Assembly (NCBI GenBank): GCA_040752635.1
Contig: JBFMGS010000004.1
Coordinates: 1-64,000, forward strand
Length of the DNA: 64,000 nucleotides
Reading direction: 5' to 3'
DNA from: JBFMGS01 sp040752635
GTDB taxonomy: Bacteria; Bacillota; SHA-98; UBA4971
Below, piece after piece: positions 1-8,552 of the stretch. Both the position numbers and the translations under genes were made by a program. A model generated the notes under the pieces. The model was not told the origin of the DNA and did no database searches. It worked only from the letters and a program-made list of their open reading frames with translations. Position 1 is the first letter of the stretch; each line of letters opens with the position of its first letter.

Positions 1-1005
1 GCAGTGCTGCGGGCGATGGTCCGGGACCCCGGTAAGGTCCGTTTCCCTGATGCTGCGACAGAGCCCGTGACCCACGTGGCCGTGAAGTACTCGCACCCGG
101 AATGGATGGTGTCGAGGTGGATAGCAAGGTTTGGGCTGGAAGAGGCCGTGAGGCTGTGCGATGCCAACAACGAGCGTCCTCCCGTCACCATCCGCCTGAA
201 TGTGCTTAAGGTTACGCAGGCACAGGCTATAGATTCCCTCGCCGCCGCCGGCATCGCGGCGCGCCCATCAAGATACGTGCCGGAAGCGATAGAAGTGCAG
301 GATGGCGCTGACCTGTTCTTGCATCCTCTGTACCGAGACGGGGCCTTCTTCGTACAGGACACAAGCTCTATGCTCGTTGCATATGTGCTCGATTCCAAGC
401 CGGGAGATGCGGTTCTCGACCTTGCCGCAGGTCCCGGAGGTAAGGCGACGCACATTGCAGAGCGAATGGGTGACCGCGGCACCGTCGTCGCGGTTGATAT
501 CCACGAGCACCGGGCCAGGTTAATTGAGCAAAACGCAAGTAGGCTCGGACTACGCTCAGTCAAAGCTGTATGCGCCGATGCCACGAAGCTGCCTCCCGGC
601 ATAGCTTGCCTCTCGTTCGACAAGGTGCTTGTGGACGCACCCTGCAGCGGAACGGGGGTCCTCAGGCGGCGTCCTGATCTCAGGTGGCACAGGCAGCCCA
701 AGGACCTTGAGGAGCTTGTCGCGTTGCAGGCCAGTCTTCTCTCCTCTGGTGCCGAGAGGGTGAAACCAGGCGGTGCTGTCGTGTATAGCACGTGCAGCAT
801 CGAGCCGGAGGAGAACTCTCTCATCATAGAGGATTTCCTCAAAGGCCATGGAGATTTCTCGCCGGACCCTGCGTTGCCGTATCTCCCTGCCTCTTTCTCC
901 AGCGCGTTCCCCCAGGCAGGTTTGCCGTTTGTCGAGACGCTCCCTCATATTCACAAGATGGACGGTTTCTTCATAGCCCGGCTCGTTCGTTCCGCCAGCC
1001 GCTAA
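1..1005 (+). CDS. rsmB: 16S rRNA (cytosine-C5) methyltransferase RsmB, 5'-truncated by window edge
   Basis: Transfers a methyl group from SAM to C5 of a cytosine in 16S rRNA (RsmB/Sun family). The open frame runs in from the window edge, so the start and the NusB-like RNA-binding domain of the family lie upstream. Visible are SAM motif I (LAAGPGGK, near residue 140 counted from position 4), the proline-cysteine motif IV (DAPCSGTG, about 211) and the catalytic cysteine motif (STCS, about 261). The two cysteines are the catalytic pair of m5C RNA methyltransferases. The frame ends naturally, 284 bp before spoIVB. RsmF-type relatives share these motifs, so the exact target base is inferred. Confidence 0.9.
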   Translation, partial: AVLRAMVRDPGKVRFPDAATEPVTHVAVKYSHPEWMVSRWIARFGLEEAVRLCDANNERPPVTIRLNVLKVTQAQAIDSLAAAGIAARPSRYVPEAIEVQDGADLFLHPLYRDGAFFVQDTSSMLVAYVLDSKPGDAVLDLAAGPGGKATHIAERMGDRGTVVAVDIHEHRARLIEQNASRLGLRSVKAVCADATKLPPGIACLSFDKVLVDAPCSGTGVLRRRPDLRWHRQPKDLEELVALQASLLSSGAERVKPGGAVVYSTCSIEPEENSLIIEDFLKGHGDFSPDPALPYLPASFSSAFPQAGLPFVETLPHIHKMDGFFIARLVRSASR

Positions 1006-1212
1006 AGCCCATGTAAAATGGCACCTCAAGCAGGCGCCGAAAAGCTTTCTCCGAGTTACGCAGCTCTTGCGCGGTGAATGCTTTTGTGTTTTATGCATCA
1101 ACCTGCATGGTGGCAGATACTTTGTTTGACAGCCGCAAACATGACATGCAAAGATTGAGCGGCATAAAAATCCCGGTGCCGGGCAGGGTAATCTTGCAGG
1201 TGGCAATGAGGG

Positions 1213-1243
1213 TCAAGGAGGCGCATAGACGGTGCCTCCTTGA
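1213..1243 (+). promoter_or_regulatory. 10-bp perfect hairpin in the spoIVB leader
   Basis: Arms TCAAGGAGGC (1213-1222) and GCCTCCTTGA (1234-1243) pair perfectly around an 11-nt loop, about 45 bp before the spoIVB start. No T-run follows, so it is a poor rho-independent terminator. It could be an RNA leader structure or a weak end for rsmB. The rest of 1006-1289 shows no credible gene. Confidence 0.4.
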
Positions 1244-1289
1244 TTGCGTCAGACGCTTGCATGACTTGTCTTGCCGGGGGTAGCCGCGC

Positions 1290-2777
1290 TTGAACCGCGA
1301 TAGAGCAAAGGGAAAACCACGCAAAGGACGCAGAGTACCGGCGTGCGCATGGGCCGTGATAGTAGCTCTTGCTTGTGCCATCACGTATTCGCTTACCATC
1401 GGGAGAATTCCTGGCAGAATGACCCTTCTCGAGGGCACCACCAGGGAACTCTGGATTCGCTGGCCGTTACAGGTAAGCTTCCGTTTGGCGGGCGCTGACC
1501 TGGTACGCGTGGACGACGCTTCTCAAGGTCAGGACGACCGGAGGCGCGCCTATGGCGCCGGGGTTCGGATCGTTCCGCTCGGGTGCGGGGAGACCAGCCT
1601 TGAGGTGCGCCTTCTAGACCTTATCCCGGTAAAGCGGCTGCTCGTTGACGTCGTACCTGAGGTGAAGGTTATTCCCGGTGGACAGGCGATAGGCGTTCTG
1701 TTGTCTTCCCGGGGTGTGGTGGTCGTAGGACACTACCCGGTTGTTGGTCTAGACGGACGGCGCCGTTACCCTGCGCGTGACGCCGGGATCGAGGTGGGGG
1801 ACGTCATCGTCAGCATCAATGGCAAAGGCGTGGAGAACAAGGCGGATGTGGAGAGGATAATCGATCGGGTTGGGAGGGGCGGAAAGCTCGTCGAGATCGG
1901 GGTGGTGCGCGATTCAAAGAGCATTACAATTAGAGTCAGGCCGGTTGCTGTAGAGGAAGATAGAACGCCGGGCATCTCGCTCGGCACAGCGCACATCAAG
2001 TACAAAGTTGGCATATGGGTCCGGGAGAACGCGGCGGGCGTCGGGACTCTGTCCTTTTACGAGCCTCGGTCGCGAGTGTACTGCGCACTCGGTCACGTAA
2101 TTACCGATGTTGCCACTAACAGGGACGTAGACGTAAGGCGCGGCAAAATCGTGCAAGCGCATATCCTGGGCATACATCAGGGTAGCCACGGGCAGCCGGG
2201 GGAAAAAGTCGGTAGCTTCGGCGGGGAGACGGATGTGATCGGCACTATCGAGCGCAACACCCGGTTCGGCATTTTCGGCACCCTCCTAACCACTCCGCAC
2301 AACCCCAACTTCTCCGAGGCCATCCCGATCGCTCTGGCCGACGAAGTAACCCCGGGCCCGGCTGACATCTACACAGTCATAGAGGATAACCGGATCGAGA
2401 GGTTTCGCATCGAAATCCAGCGCGTGGCCCGCCAGCCCACCCCGCAGATCAAGGGGCTTGTAATAAAGATCGTGGACGAAAGGCTGCTCGCAGTGACCGG
2501 TGGGATAGTCCAGGGCATGTCAGGTAGCCCCATTGTCAAAGACGGCAAGCTCGTCGGGGTGCTGACTCACGTCTTCGTGTCGGACCAGACGCGGGGGTAT
2601 GGCGTGCTCGCCGAGTGGCTGGCCCGGGACGCCGGCTTCTTCCAGGGGGAGGAGCCTCGGCCCCGCGCGGCGGATGGAGCTTTGCAGCTTGGCGATGCGA
2701 ACCTGCCGCGCGCCGCGTCATCCCTCCGGATTTTGCACGACGGGGGCAGGACTTCGCCTGATGGCGTAGAATGCTAA
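1290..2777 (+). CDS. spoIVB: SpoIVB serine peptidase (family S55)
   Basis: Forespore-made signalling protease which, in Bacillus, is secreted into the intermembrane space and triggers pro-sigma-K processing by the SpoIVFB complex. 495 aa from a TTG start. There is an N-terminal membrane anchor (about residues 20-40), a PDZ domain (about 125-215, with DAGIEVGDVIVSINGKGV) and the S55 peptidase domain with the histidine of LGHVITD (about 267) and the serine of GMSGSP (about 410). Length is in the family range and the active site looks intact. It lies 58 bp before spo0A, the usual order in spore formers. Confidence 0.95.
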   Translation: MNRDRAKGKPRKGRRVPACAWAVIVALACAITYSLTIGRIPGRMTLLEGTTRELWIRWPLQVSFRLAGADLVRVDDASQGQDDRRRAYGAGVRIVPLGCGETSLEVRLLDLIPVKRLLVDVVPEVKVIPGGQAIGVLLSSRGVVVVGHYPVVGLDGRRRYPARDAGIEVGDVIVSINGKGVENKADVERIIDRVGRGGKLVEIGVVRDSKSITIRVRPVAVEEDRTPGISLGTAHIKYKVGIWVRENAAGVGTLSFYEPRSRVYCALGHVITDVATNRDVDVRRGKIVQAHILGIHQGSHGQPGEKVGSFGGETDVIGTIERNTRFGIFGTLLTTPHNPNFSEAIPIALADEVTPGPADIYTVIEDNRIERFRIEIQRVARQPTPQIKGLVIKIVDERLLAVTGGIVQGMSGSPIVKDGKLVGVLTHVFVSDQTRGYGVLAEWLARDAGFFQGEEPRPRAADGALQLGDANLPRAASSLRILHDGGRTSPDGVEC

Positions 2778-2835
2778 ATAGTCAGTAAGTAAGGCATTAA
2801 TGGTATGACGAGGCAATCGAGAATGGGGTGGTGTC

Positions 2836-3615
2836 ATGGACCAGGGTCCAACGAGAGTTCTCATAGTTGACGACAACCACGAACTCTGTGAGGTCCTGAG
2901 GGAGTTTATTGAGGCGCAACCCGATATGGAAGTTGCTGGCATATCGTACGACGGCCTTGATGCGATTGAGAAGATATCCAGTGCCAATCCTGACGTAGTG
3001 GTACTTGATATCATCATGCCACACCTGGATGGCATTGGGGTTCTCGAGCGTCTCAGCAAGCAGGATCTTCCCCGCCGTCCGAGATTCCTGATGCTTACGG
3101 CGATCGGCCAGGAACATATAACGCAGAGGATCATCGAAATGGGGGCAGATTATTACATTCTCAAGCCGTTTGACGTGGAGACCCTCGTTCACAGGATTCG
3201 CCAGGTGGCAGGAGCAGGGCAGGTGGCCAGAAAAGTGAAACCGAGCCCTGATTCTGTCGCGCGGGACCTGAACACCGAGGTCACGCGGCTTATTCACGAA
3301 ATGGGGATACCTGCCAACATAAGGGGTTACATGTACTTGCGCGAGGCCATCCTTATGGTTATTAACGAAATCGGGCTGCTGAACGGCGTTACAAAAGAAC
3401 TTTACCCGCGAGTGGCCCAGAAGTTCGGCACCACGCCGCCCCGGGTGGAGCGGGCGATCCGTCACGCCATCGAGATCGCCTGGACTCGAGGGAACATCGA
3501 GTTTCTCAACAGCGTATTCGGGCACACAGTGAGCAGCGAAAAGGGGAAGCCTACTAACTCTGCATTCATTGCGCGCATCGCAGATAAGCTGCGCATCGAA
3601 ATGAAGGCGAGTTGA
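2836..3615 (+). CDS. spo0A: Spo0A, master regulator of sporulation
   Basis: Response regulator that binds 0A boxes and starts sporulation when phosphorylated. 259 aa. The N-terminal receiver domain has the acidic pair (VDDN), the phospho-acceptor aspartate in VVVLDIIMP (about residue 57) and the conserved lysine in ILKPF (about 108). A linker leads to the Spo0A-type DNA-binding domain, including the stretch TTPPRVERAIRHAIEIAW typical of the family. ATG start with a purine-rich GGGGTGGTGTC before it. A hairpin terminator follows, so it appears to be transcribed apart from steA. Confidence 0.97.
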   Translation: MDQGPTRVLIVDDNHELCEVLREFIEAQPDMEVAGISYDGLDAIEKISSANPDVVVLDIIMPHLDGIGVLERLSKQDLPRRPRFLMLTAIGQEHITQRIIEMGADYYILKPFDVETLVHRIRQVAGAGQVARKVKPSPDSVARDLNTEVTRLIHEMGIPANIRGYMYLREAILMVINEIGLLNGVTKELYPRVAQKFGTTPPRVERAIRHAIEIAWTRGNIEFLNSVFGHTVSSEKGKPTNSAFIARIADKLRIEMKAS

Positions 3616-3670
3616 CCCGAGAGCGCCGAGGGAATTGCATAAACAGCAACACCCTGTGTGGAGCAGGACG

Positions 3671-3695
3671 GCCCCGGAATGATATCTTCCGGGGC
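3671..3695 (+). terminator. Rho-independent-type terminator after spo0A
   Basis: Perfect 9-bp stem GCCCCGGAA (3671-3679) with TTCCGGGGC (3687-3695), 7-nt loop, followed by the T-rich TTAGTATACTATT. It sits 55 bp after the spo0A stop. Confidence 0.7.
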
Positions 3696-3779
3696 TTAGT
3701 ATACTATTGCACGGGAGGCACGGAAAGGGAGTTTCCTGATGTTGGCGAGCACCGCCGCAGGGTCTTGGAAGATGGCCGG

Positions 3780-4904
3780 ATGAAGATTAAAGGTATCGCA
3801 AGAGTGGACCGAAGGACCAAGAACCTTCTTGCGCGGATACGCCCGGGCGAAATCGCAATTGTTGACCACGAGGACATCGACCAGGTGGCATGCGACTCGC
3901 TCGCAAGCGCGGGAGTGCGAGCTGTCGTAAACGCAAGAAGCTCGATGAGCGGGAGGTACCCCAACCCGGGTCCGCTCCGCCTGTGCAACGCAGGGGTTTA
4001 TGTGCTGGACGGGGTCGGCAGCCAAGTGTTGGACCTGGTCCAGGACGGCGATGTAGTGGAACTCTGCGGGAACCTCGTGCGGAGGTGCGGTAAGGTTGTT
4101 GGCGCAGGCGAGGTCCAGACCCAGGCCGCCCTTGAGCAGCAACTACGGAGAGCCCGGAAGGCTGTCGTCAGGGAGCTCGATGCATTCGTGTCGAACACGA
4201 TTGAACTCGCCAGGCGTGAGAAATCCGCCATCCTTCGCGATCTTTGCCTGCCGCCCCTGCGCACATGCATCTCGGGCAAGCACGCACTGGTAGCGGTGAG
4301 AGGGAGGGGATACAAAGACGACCTGCGTGCTATAGAGTCGTACATCGAAGAAGTGCGGCCTGTTCTCATCGCCGTGGACGGCGCTGCTGATGCCCTCATA
4401 GAACTGGGGTTTTGTCCTGACATCATCGTAGGGGACATGGATAGCGTTTCTGACAGCGCGCTGCAACGCGGCAGCGAGCTTGTAGTCCATGCCTACCCCG
4501 ACGGCCGATCCCCGGGCCTTCAAAGGATACGGGGCCTCGGCCTCGATGCCGTCGTCTGCTCCGCTCCGGGTACCAGCGAAGATCTCGCCTTGCTTCTCGC
4601 ATATGAAAAAGGCGCCGAACTCATCGTGGCCGTCGGCAGCCACTCAAGCGTGGAGGAGTTCCTCGACAAAGGGCGGGCAGGGATGGCCAGCACGCTGTTA
4701 GTACGCCTGAAGGTGGGCTCGATCCTCGTGGACGCGAAGGGTGTGAGCAAGCTGTACAAGGGGAGAATGAAGATCGGGTACCTCTTGCAGATAACGCTTG
4801 CAGCCTTCATTCCACTTGCGATAGCGGCGGCTGTCTCCGACGCCGTCAGGCAGTTCCTCAGGCTAGCGATGATAAAGCTTAAGCTCCTCGTCGGTCTTTT
4901 GTAA
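3780..4904 (+). CDS. steA: SteA-like membrane protein (thiamine pyrophosphokinase-like fold)
   Basis: Relative of SteA, which in Corynebacterium works with SteB in septal cell-wall separation. About 374 aa from the ATG at 3780; the frame is open further upstream to 3612, but that part looks non-conserved. The middle carries a thiamine-pyrophosphokinase-like segment (AVDGAADALIELGFCPDIIV followed by GDMDSVSD). The C-terminus has about two hydrophobic segments that probably anchor it in the membrane. The next gene encodes a SteB/MctB-like protein, the pairing known for this family. A thiamine pyrophosphokinase function is unlikely given the membrane tail and context. Confidence 0.8.
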   Translation: MKIKGIARVDRRTKNLLARIRPGEIAIVDHEDIDQVACDSLASAGVRAVVNARSSMSGRYPNPGPLRLCNAGVYVLDGVGSQVLDLVQDGDVVELCGNLVRRCGKVVGAGEVQTQAALEQQLRRARKAVVRELDAFVSNTIELARREKSAILRDLCLPPLRTCISGKHALVAVRGRGYKDDLRAIESYIEEVRPVLIAVDGAADALIELGFCPDIIVGDMDSVSDSALQRGSELVVHAYPDGRSPGLQRIRGLGLDAVVCSAPGTSEDLALLLAYEKGAELIVAVGSHSSVEEFLDKGRAGMASTLLVRLKVGSILVDAKGVSKLYKGRMKIGYLLQITLAAFIPLAIAAAVSDAVRQFLRLAMIKLKLLVGLL

Positions 4905-4932
4905 GGTGGAGCGCGCTTAAGAGGTGCATGCC

Positions 4933-5820
4933 GTGATAATCGATATAAAGTACCACATAGCTTCGATAGTTGCGGTGTTCCTCGCGCTAGGTGTGGGCAT
5001 TCTCGTGGGCAGCGGCATGGTCCGCGACAGCGTCCTTATAGAACAGCAGGAGCGCATCATTGACCGGCTCGAGCTCGACTTTGCCGAGTTGCGCGCGAGT
5101 AGGGACGACCTTCACGCGAGGCTCGCCATGGCGGAAAGGTTGCTGGCAGCCTCGTTCAGGTTTGAGGAAGAAGCCTGCACCAGGCTTGCCAGCGGCAAGC
5201 TCTTAGGAAAGCGTGTAGCGGCCATAGCCTCTGGCGACGGGATGTCTCGCGAGAACATTGACCGGGTGTGTCGGGCCATTGAAAACGCCGGCGGCACCGT
5301 AACTTTAGTCATGCATGTCTGCAAAAGGCTTGAACCGGTGTCAAGCGACGAGGCAAAAGAGGTCGCCCTGGCTTGCGGGATTGCGGAGACCTCACCCCAG
5401 GCGGTCAGAGGGGCGGCCGCCGAGGCGCTCGCACTGTGCGCAGCTTTCGGTGAGGTCAGCCCTTGCGTGTCGGCCCTGGCTACGCTGGGCTATGTCACCC
5501 TTGACCGCGACGCCCCCGGACGTACAGATGCTGTCATAGTCGCAGGGGGCAGCCAGGACCCCGCGGCCGATGCGATGCACGTAGATATCCCGATTGTCCG
5601 GGCCCTGCGCAAGATGGGCGTTGCAACCATCGGCATAGAGGCCGCAGACGTTAGGTTCTCATATATCAAAGACTATAAGCGTGAGGGGATCGCAACGGTT
5701 GATTGCGCTGACACCCCTCTCGGGCGACTTTCCCTGATTTATGCGCTGGCTGGAGGCTGGGGCCACTTTGGGATCAAGGATACCGCCGAAAGCCTCGTGC
5801 CGAACGTGTTCCCCAGGTAA
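4933..5820 (+). CDS. SteB/MctB-family (copper transporter family) envelope protein
   Basis: Member of the family annotated as 'copper transporter' MctB or SteB. About 295 aa. The N-terminus has the family signature: short cytoplasmic IDIKYHIASI, one membrane helix (VFLALGVGILVGSGM), then a coiled-coil-like segment (QQERIIDRLELDFAELRAS) and an extracytoplasmic domain. GTG at 4933 is preferred because AAGAGGTG lies 6-8 bp before it; GTG at 4924 is also in frame. It is 28 bp after steA. SteA partnership in septation is inferred from Corynebacterium; copper export is not supported by any metal motif I can see. Confidence 0.75.
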   Translation: MIIDIKYHIASIVAVFLALGVGILVGSGMVRDSVLIEQQERIIDRLELDFAELRASRDDLHARLAMAERLLAASFRFEEEACTRLASGKLLGKRVAAIASGDGMSRENIDRVCRAIENAGGTVTLVMHVCKRLEPVSSDEAKEVALACGIAETSPQAVRGAAAEALALCAAFGEVSPCVSALATLGYVTLDRDAPGRTDAVIVAGGSQDPAADAMHVDIPIVRALRKMGVATIGIEAADVRFSYIKDYKREGIATVDCADTPLGRLSLIYALAGGWGHFGIKDTAESLVPNVFPR

Positions 5821-5872
5821 GCCGTCCTACCGGTCTTCATCGAGTAGACATTCGGAGGCAAGTCGCGATCGC

Positions 5873-6571
5873 ATGGGCTGCGTGGTCTCTGTGATCATAC
5901 CCGCGTACAACGAGAGTTCCGCGGTCGCCTCAACTATAGCTGCGGCGAAGGCGAGCACGGGGGACGTTAGCGAGGTGCTCGTCGTTGACGACGGTTCAAC
6001 TGATGACACCGCCTGGGAGGCCCGGAAGGCCGGCGCTGGCGTGCTCAGGCTTGAGCGCAGATCGGGCAAAGGCGCCGCGCTGGGCGAGGGCATAAAGCAG
6101 GTCAAGGGTGATATCGTAGTCTTCCTGGATGCTGATGTCGGGGATAAAGCGTCTGAGATCAGAAGGCTCATAGAGCCTGTCGCTGCAGGTGAGGCGGACA
6201 TGGTTGTTGCGCGGTTCCCCCGGTCCTCCGGGAAGGCGGGCGGGTTCGGAATTGTCAAGTCCGTCGCTGCATTTGGCATCAGGCGCCTCTGCGGAATGCG
6301 AATGACGGCGCCGCTATCAGGGCAGCGTGCAGCGCGGCGAGAGGTGTTTCTCGCGCTTGCCCCGTTTGCCGCGGGCTTCGGAGTGGAGGTTGCCCTCACG
6401 ATCGATGCGGTGAGGTGCGGATACCGGGTCGTCGAGAAAGACTGTATGATGGCACACAGGGAGACAGGGCGGGATGTGGCCGGGTTCCTTCACAGGGCAC
6501 GCCAGCTTTACTGGGTCATAAAGGCGTTCGCAGGCCGGTGCAGCCCGCCTCGAGCTAAAAGGCTCCCTTGA
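5873..6571 (+). CDS. Family 2 glycosyltransferase
   Basis: Predicted GT-A fold transferase of a nucleotide-sugar to an envelope acceptor, 232 aa. It shows the GT2 start VSVIIPAYNE, the nucleotide-binding VVDDGSTDDT (about residue 40) and the metal-binding DAD in VVFLDADVGD (about 85). No membrane segment is obvious. The start at ATG 5873 has GGAGG about 14 bp upstream; the frame is open further but unconserved. It follows the steB-like gene by 52 bp and precedes an MraY-like gene, suggesting a lipid-linked glycan step. Acceptor unknown. Confidence 0.85.
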   Translation: MGCVVSVIIPAYNESSAVASTIAAAKASTGDVSEVLVVDDGSTDDTAWEARKAGAGVLRLERRSGKGAALGEGIKQVKGDIVVFLDADVGDKASEIRRLIEPVAAGEADMVVARFPRSSGKAGGFGIVKSVAAFGIRRLCGMRMTAPLSGQRAARREVFLALAPFAAGFGVEVALTIDAVRCGYRVVEKDCMMAHRETGRDVAGFLHRARQLYWVIKAFAGRCSPPRAKRLP

Positions 6572-6604
6572 TCAGCTTGGAGCAGGGAGGTAAGGCGCAA
6601 GACA

Positions 6605-7417
6605 TTGCTTGCAAACTTCATCTTCTCCTTTATGCTTGGAACTGCTATGGTCCGACCCATTCGAGAGATGATAAGGCGTGCCGGGCATCTTCGTCCTAAC
6701 TACACGGGGCGGTCTATTCCCACTTCGTCAGGGATCTCTCTGGTTGCTTCTGCAACTGTGGCCTCCGTAGGCACCCTGGCCCTTGGCCTCGCGGACCGCA
6801 CGCACACAGTGTCATGCCTCCTGCTCGTGGTTTCTGCCGCCTTAGTCGGCGTCGTCGACGACCTTGTCGGGTCGTGCAAATCCAAAGGAATCACGGGTCA
6901 CATCAGAGCGCTTGTGGTGGAGGGCAAGCTTACCACCGGCACCCTTAAGGCCATCGTGATACTGGCGGCTGCCGCCGCGTCGGTCTATCATGCAGCAGGC
7001 GGCTCCTCTCCTGCAAACCTTGCTGTGGGTTCTGTCATAATCGCGCTGTCTGCCAACTTCATCAACCTCCTGGATTTGCGTCCTGCTCGGGCAGCCAAGG
7101 GCTTCCTTGCGGGGGTCATCGCACTCCTTGCAGCCGGGAGCCCCGATCCGGCAGTCGTGCCGATTGCCATGGCAGGGGCCACCCTCGCCGGGCTGAAAGA
7201 TGAGCTCGAGGAGCGCAGCATGATAGGAGACGCTGGGAGCAATCCCCTTGGAGCAGCAATAGGTTACTGGGTAGCCCTTGGCACACATCCTGCCGTAAAG
7301 GCGGCAGTGCTCGCCCTCCTCCTGACCGCCCACATCTGGGCGGAAAGCCATTCCCTCACGAGAGCCATCGAACGAAATCCTATACTTCGTTTCCTTGATA
7401 ACCTTGGGCGCTGGTAG
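6605..7417 (+). CDS. MraY/WecA-like glycosyl-1-phosphate transferase (GT4)
   Basis: Polytopic membrane enzyme of the family that moves a sugar-1-phosphate from a UDP-sugar to a polyprenyl phosphate. 270 aa, shorter than MraY (about 320), starting at TTG with GGGAGG before it. Conserved motifs: the double aspartate in VGVVDDLVG (about 85), the NFINLLDLRPARAAKG segment (MraY NxxNxxDGxxGL; here the glycine after the aspartate is replaced) and GDAGSNPLGAAIG (about 205). About eight hydrophobic segments. It ends the steA-steB-GT2 cluster. Not canonical MraY, because no mur genes are near. Confidence 0.75.
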   Translation: MLANFIFSFMLGTAMVRPIREMIRRAGHLRPNYTGRSIPTSSGISLVASATVASVGTLALGLADRTHTVSCLLLVVSAALVGVVDDLVGSCKSKGITGHIRALVVEGKLTTGTLKAIVILAAAAASVYHAAGGSSPANLAVGSVIIALSANFINLLDLRPARAAKGFLAGVIALLAAGSPDPAVVPIAMAGATLAGLKDELEERSMIGDAGSNPLGAAIGYWVALGTHPAVKAAVLALLLTAHIWAESHSLTRAIERNPILRFLDNLGRW

Positions 7418-7504
7418 CAAGACGCCCGGCCCCGGCAGGAAACGCCAGCCCCACAGCGAATACCCCGTTTTGGGATGATGCGCGGGGCTTCCTGCCTTGT
7501 CGAG

Positions 7505-7580
7505 AGTTGCCGGTGTTGCACTCGGGTTCCCGCGAGGAACGAGACAGGTCTTGTGATCCTGCCCCCTACCTTCGGGAGAG
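7505..7580 (+). repeat. Copy C of a dispersed intergenic element
   Basis: Begins GTTGCCGGTG-TTGCA and ends GATCCTGCCCCCTACC, matching both ends of the copies at 13563 and 63675. Upstream in the same gap an inverted pair GGCAGGAA / TTCCTGCC spans about 7433-7498. No gene is evident in 7418-7688. Similarity is clear at the ends and weak in the middle. Confidence 0.45.
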
Positions 7581-7688
7581 TTTACGACAGGGTATTCGTA
7601 CGCTCTTGCGGCGGGCGCCGATGAAGATTAGGCGTTGATATTCTGAAGAGCTGCATGAAGCATCAGTAATAACTTGGAGTGATGCGGT

Positions 7689-8552
7689 ATGAAATTCGGC
7701 GTCCATGTACACAGAGGAGGCGGCCTTACGAGAGCTCTCGAAATCGCTACCGACCTCGGCTGCGACACCATTCAGATGTTTTCCCGCAGCCCGAGGAGCC
7801 TCCGCGCCACTTCGGTAAACGAGCAAGATGCGCGCCGTTTCAGGGAGGGCCTGGCAGCCACCGGGATCGGGCCGCTCGTCATCCACACTCCCTACCTTCT
7901 CAACCTGGCATCCCCGAAGAAGGAACCTTATGAGGCGTCCGTCGCCGCCCTCGCCCACGACATCACGCTTGCAAGACTTCTTGGCGCTGACTACCTCGTG
8001 TTCCATCCAGGCAGCCACCTCGGCTCGGGGGACGAGGCGGGAATAGCCAGGATAGCCCGCGCCCTCGTTCAGGCGTGGGAGAAGACGGCTTGCTCGGCGT
8101 GCTCCGGCCCGATGCTCCTTCTTGAGATGGTTTCGGGTGCGGGAACCGAGATAGGCAAGACTTTCGAGCAGCAGAAAGAGATAATGGACCGGGCCTCCGG
8201 GGTGCCGCTTGGCATTTGCCTTGATACGTGCCACGTCTTCGCTGCGGGTTATGACGTCAAGACAAAGGAAGGGATCGCGGCGACCCTGGACGCTTTGGAT
8301 AGAGCAGCAGGAATGTCAAGCCTCGCAGTCGTCCATGCTAACGACTCTGAAGGGAGCCTCGGGTCGCACCTTGACCGGCACGCACACATCGGCGAAGGGT
8401 ACATAGGGGAAGACGGCTTTCGTGCCATTCTGGGTTGCGAAAGGCTTGCGCACCTTCCATTCATCCTTGAGACTCCACACCGTGACATTGCAGATGACGT
8501 AAGGAACCTCGCCGCCCTCAGGCGTGTCGCGGGCGAGGCGGTGAACTGGTGA
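7689..8552 (+). CDS. nfo: Endonuclease IV (deoxyribonuclease IV)
   Basis: AP endonuclease that cuts 5' of abasic sites in base-excision repair. 287 aa, full length. It has the TIM-barrel AP-endonuclease-2 motifs with zinc ligands: FHPGSHLG (histidine), LLEMVSG (glutamate), CLDTCHVFAAGYD (aspartate, histidine), VVHANDSEG (histidine, aspartate), DRHAHIGEG (aspartate, histidine) and FILETPH (glutamate). ATG start with TTGGAG 9 bp before. The next gene starts on the base after its stop, so nfo and the helicase are probably co-translated. Confidence 0.96.
   Translation: MKFGVHVHRGGGLTRALEIATDLGCDTIQMFSRSPRSLRATSVNEQDARRFREGLAATGIGPLVIHTPYLLNLASPKKEPYEASVAALAHDITLARLLGADYLVFHPGSHLGSGDEAGIARIARALVQAWEKTACSACSGPMLLLEMVSGAGTEIGKTFEQQKEIMDRASGVPLGICLDTCHVFAAGYDVKTKEGIAATLDALDRAAGMSSLAVVHANDSEGSLGSHLDRHAHIGEGYIGEDGFRAILGCERLAHLPFILETPHRDIADDVRNLAALRRVAGEAVNW

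Noticed and set aside
3612..3779. N-terminal extension of steA from 3612
   Set aside because: It crosses the spo0A terminator and encodes an unconserved, cysteine-containing stretch.
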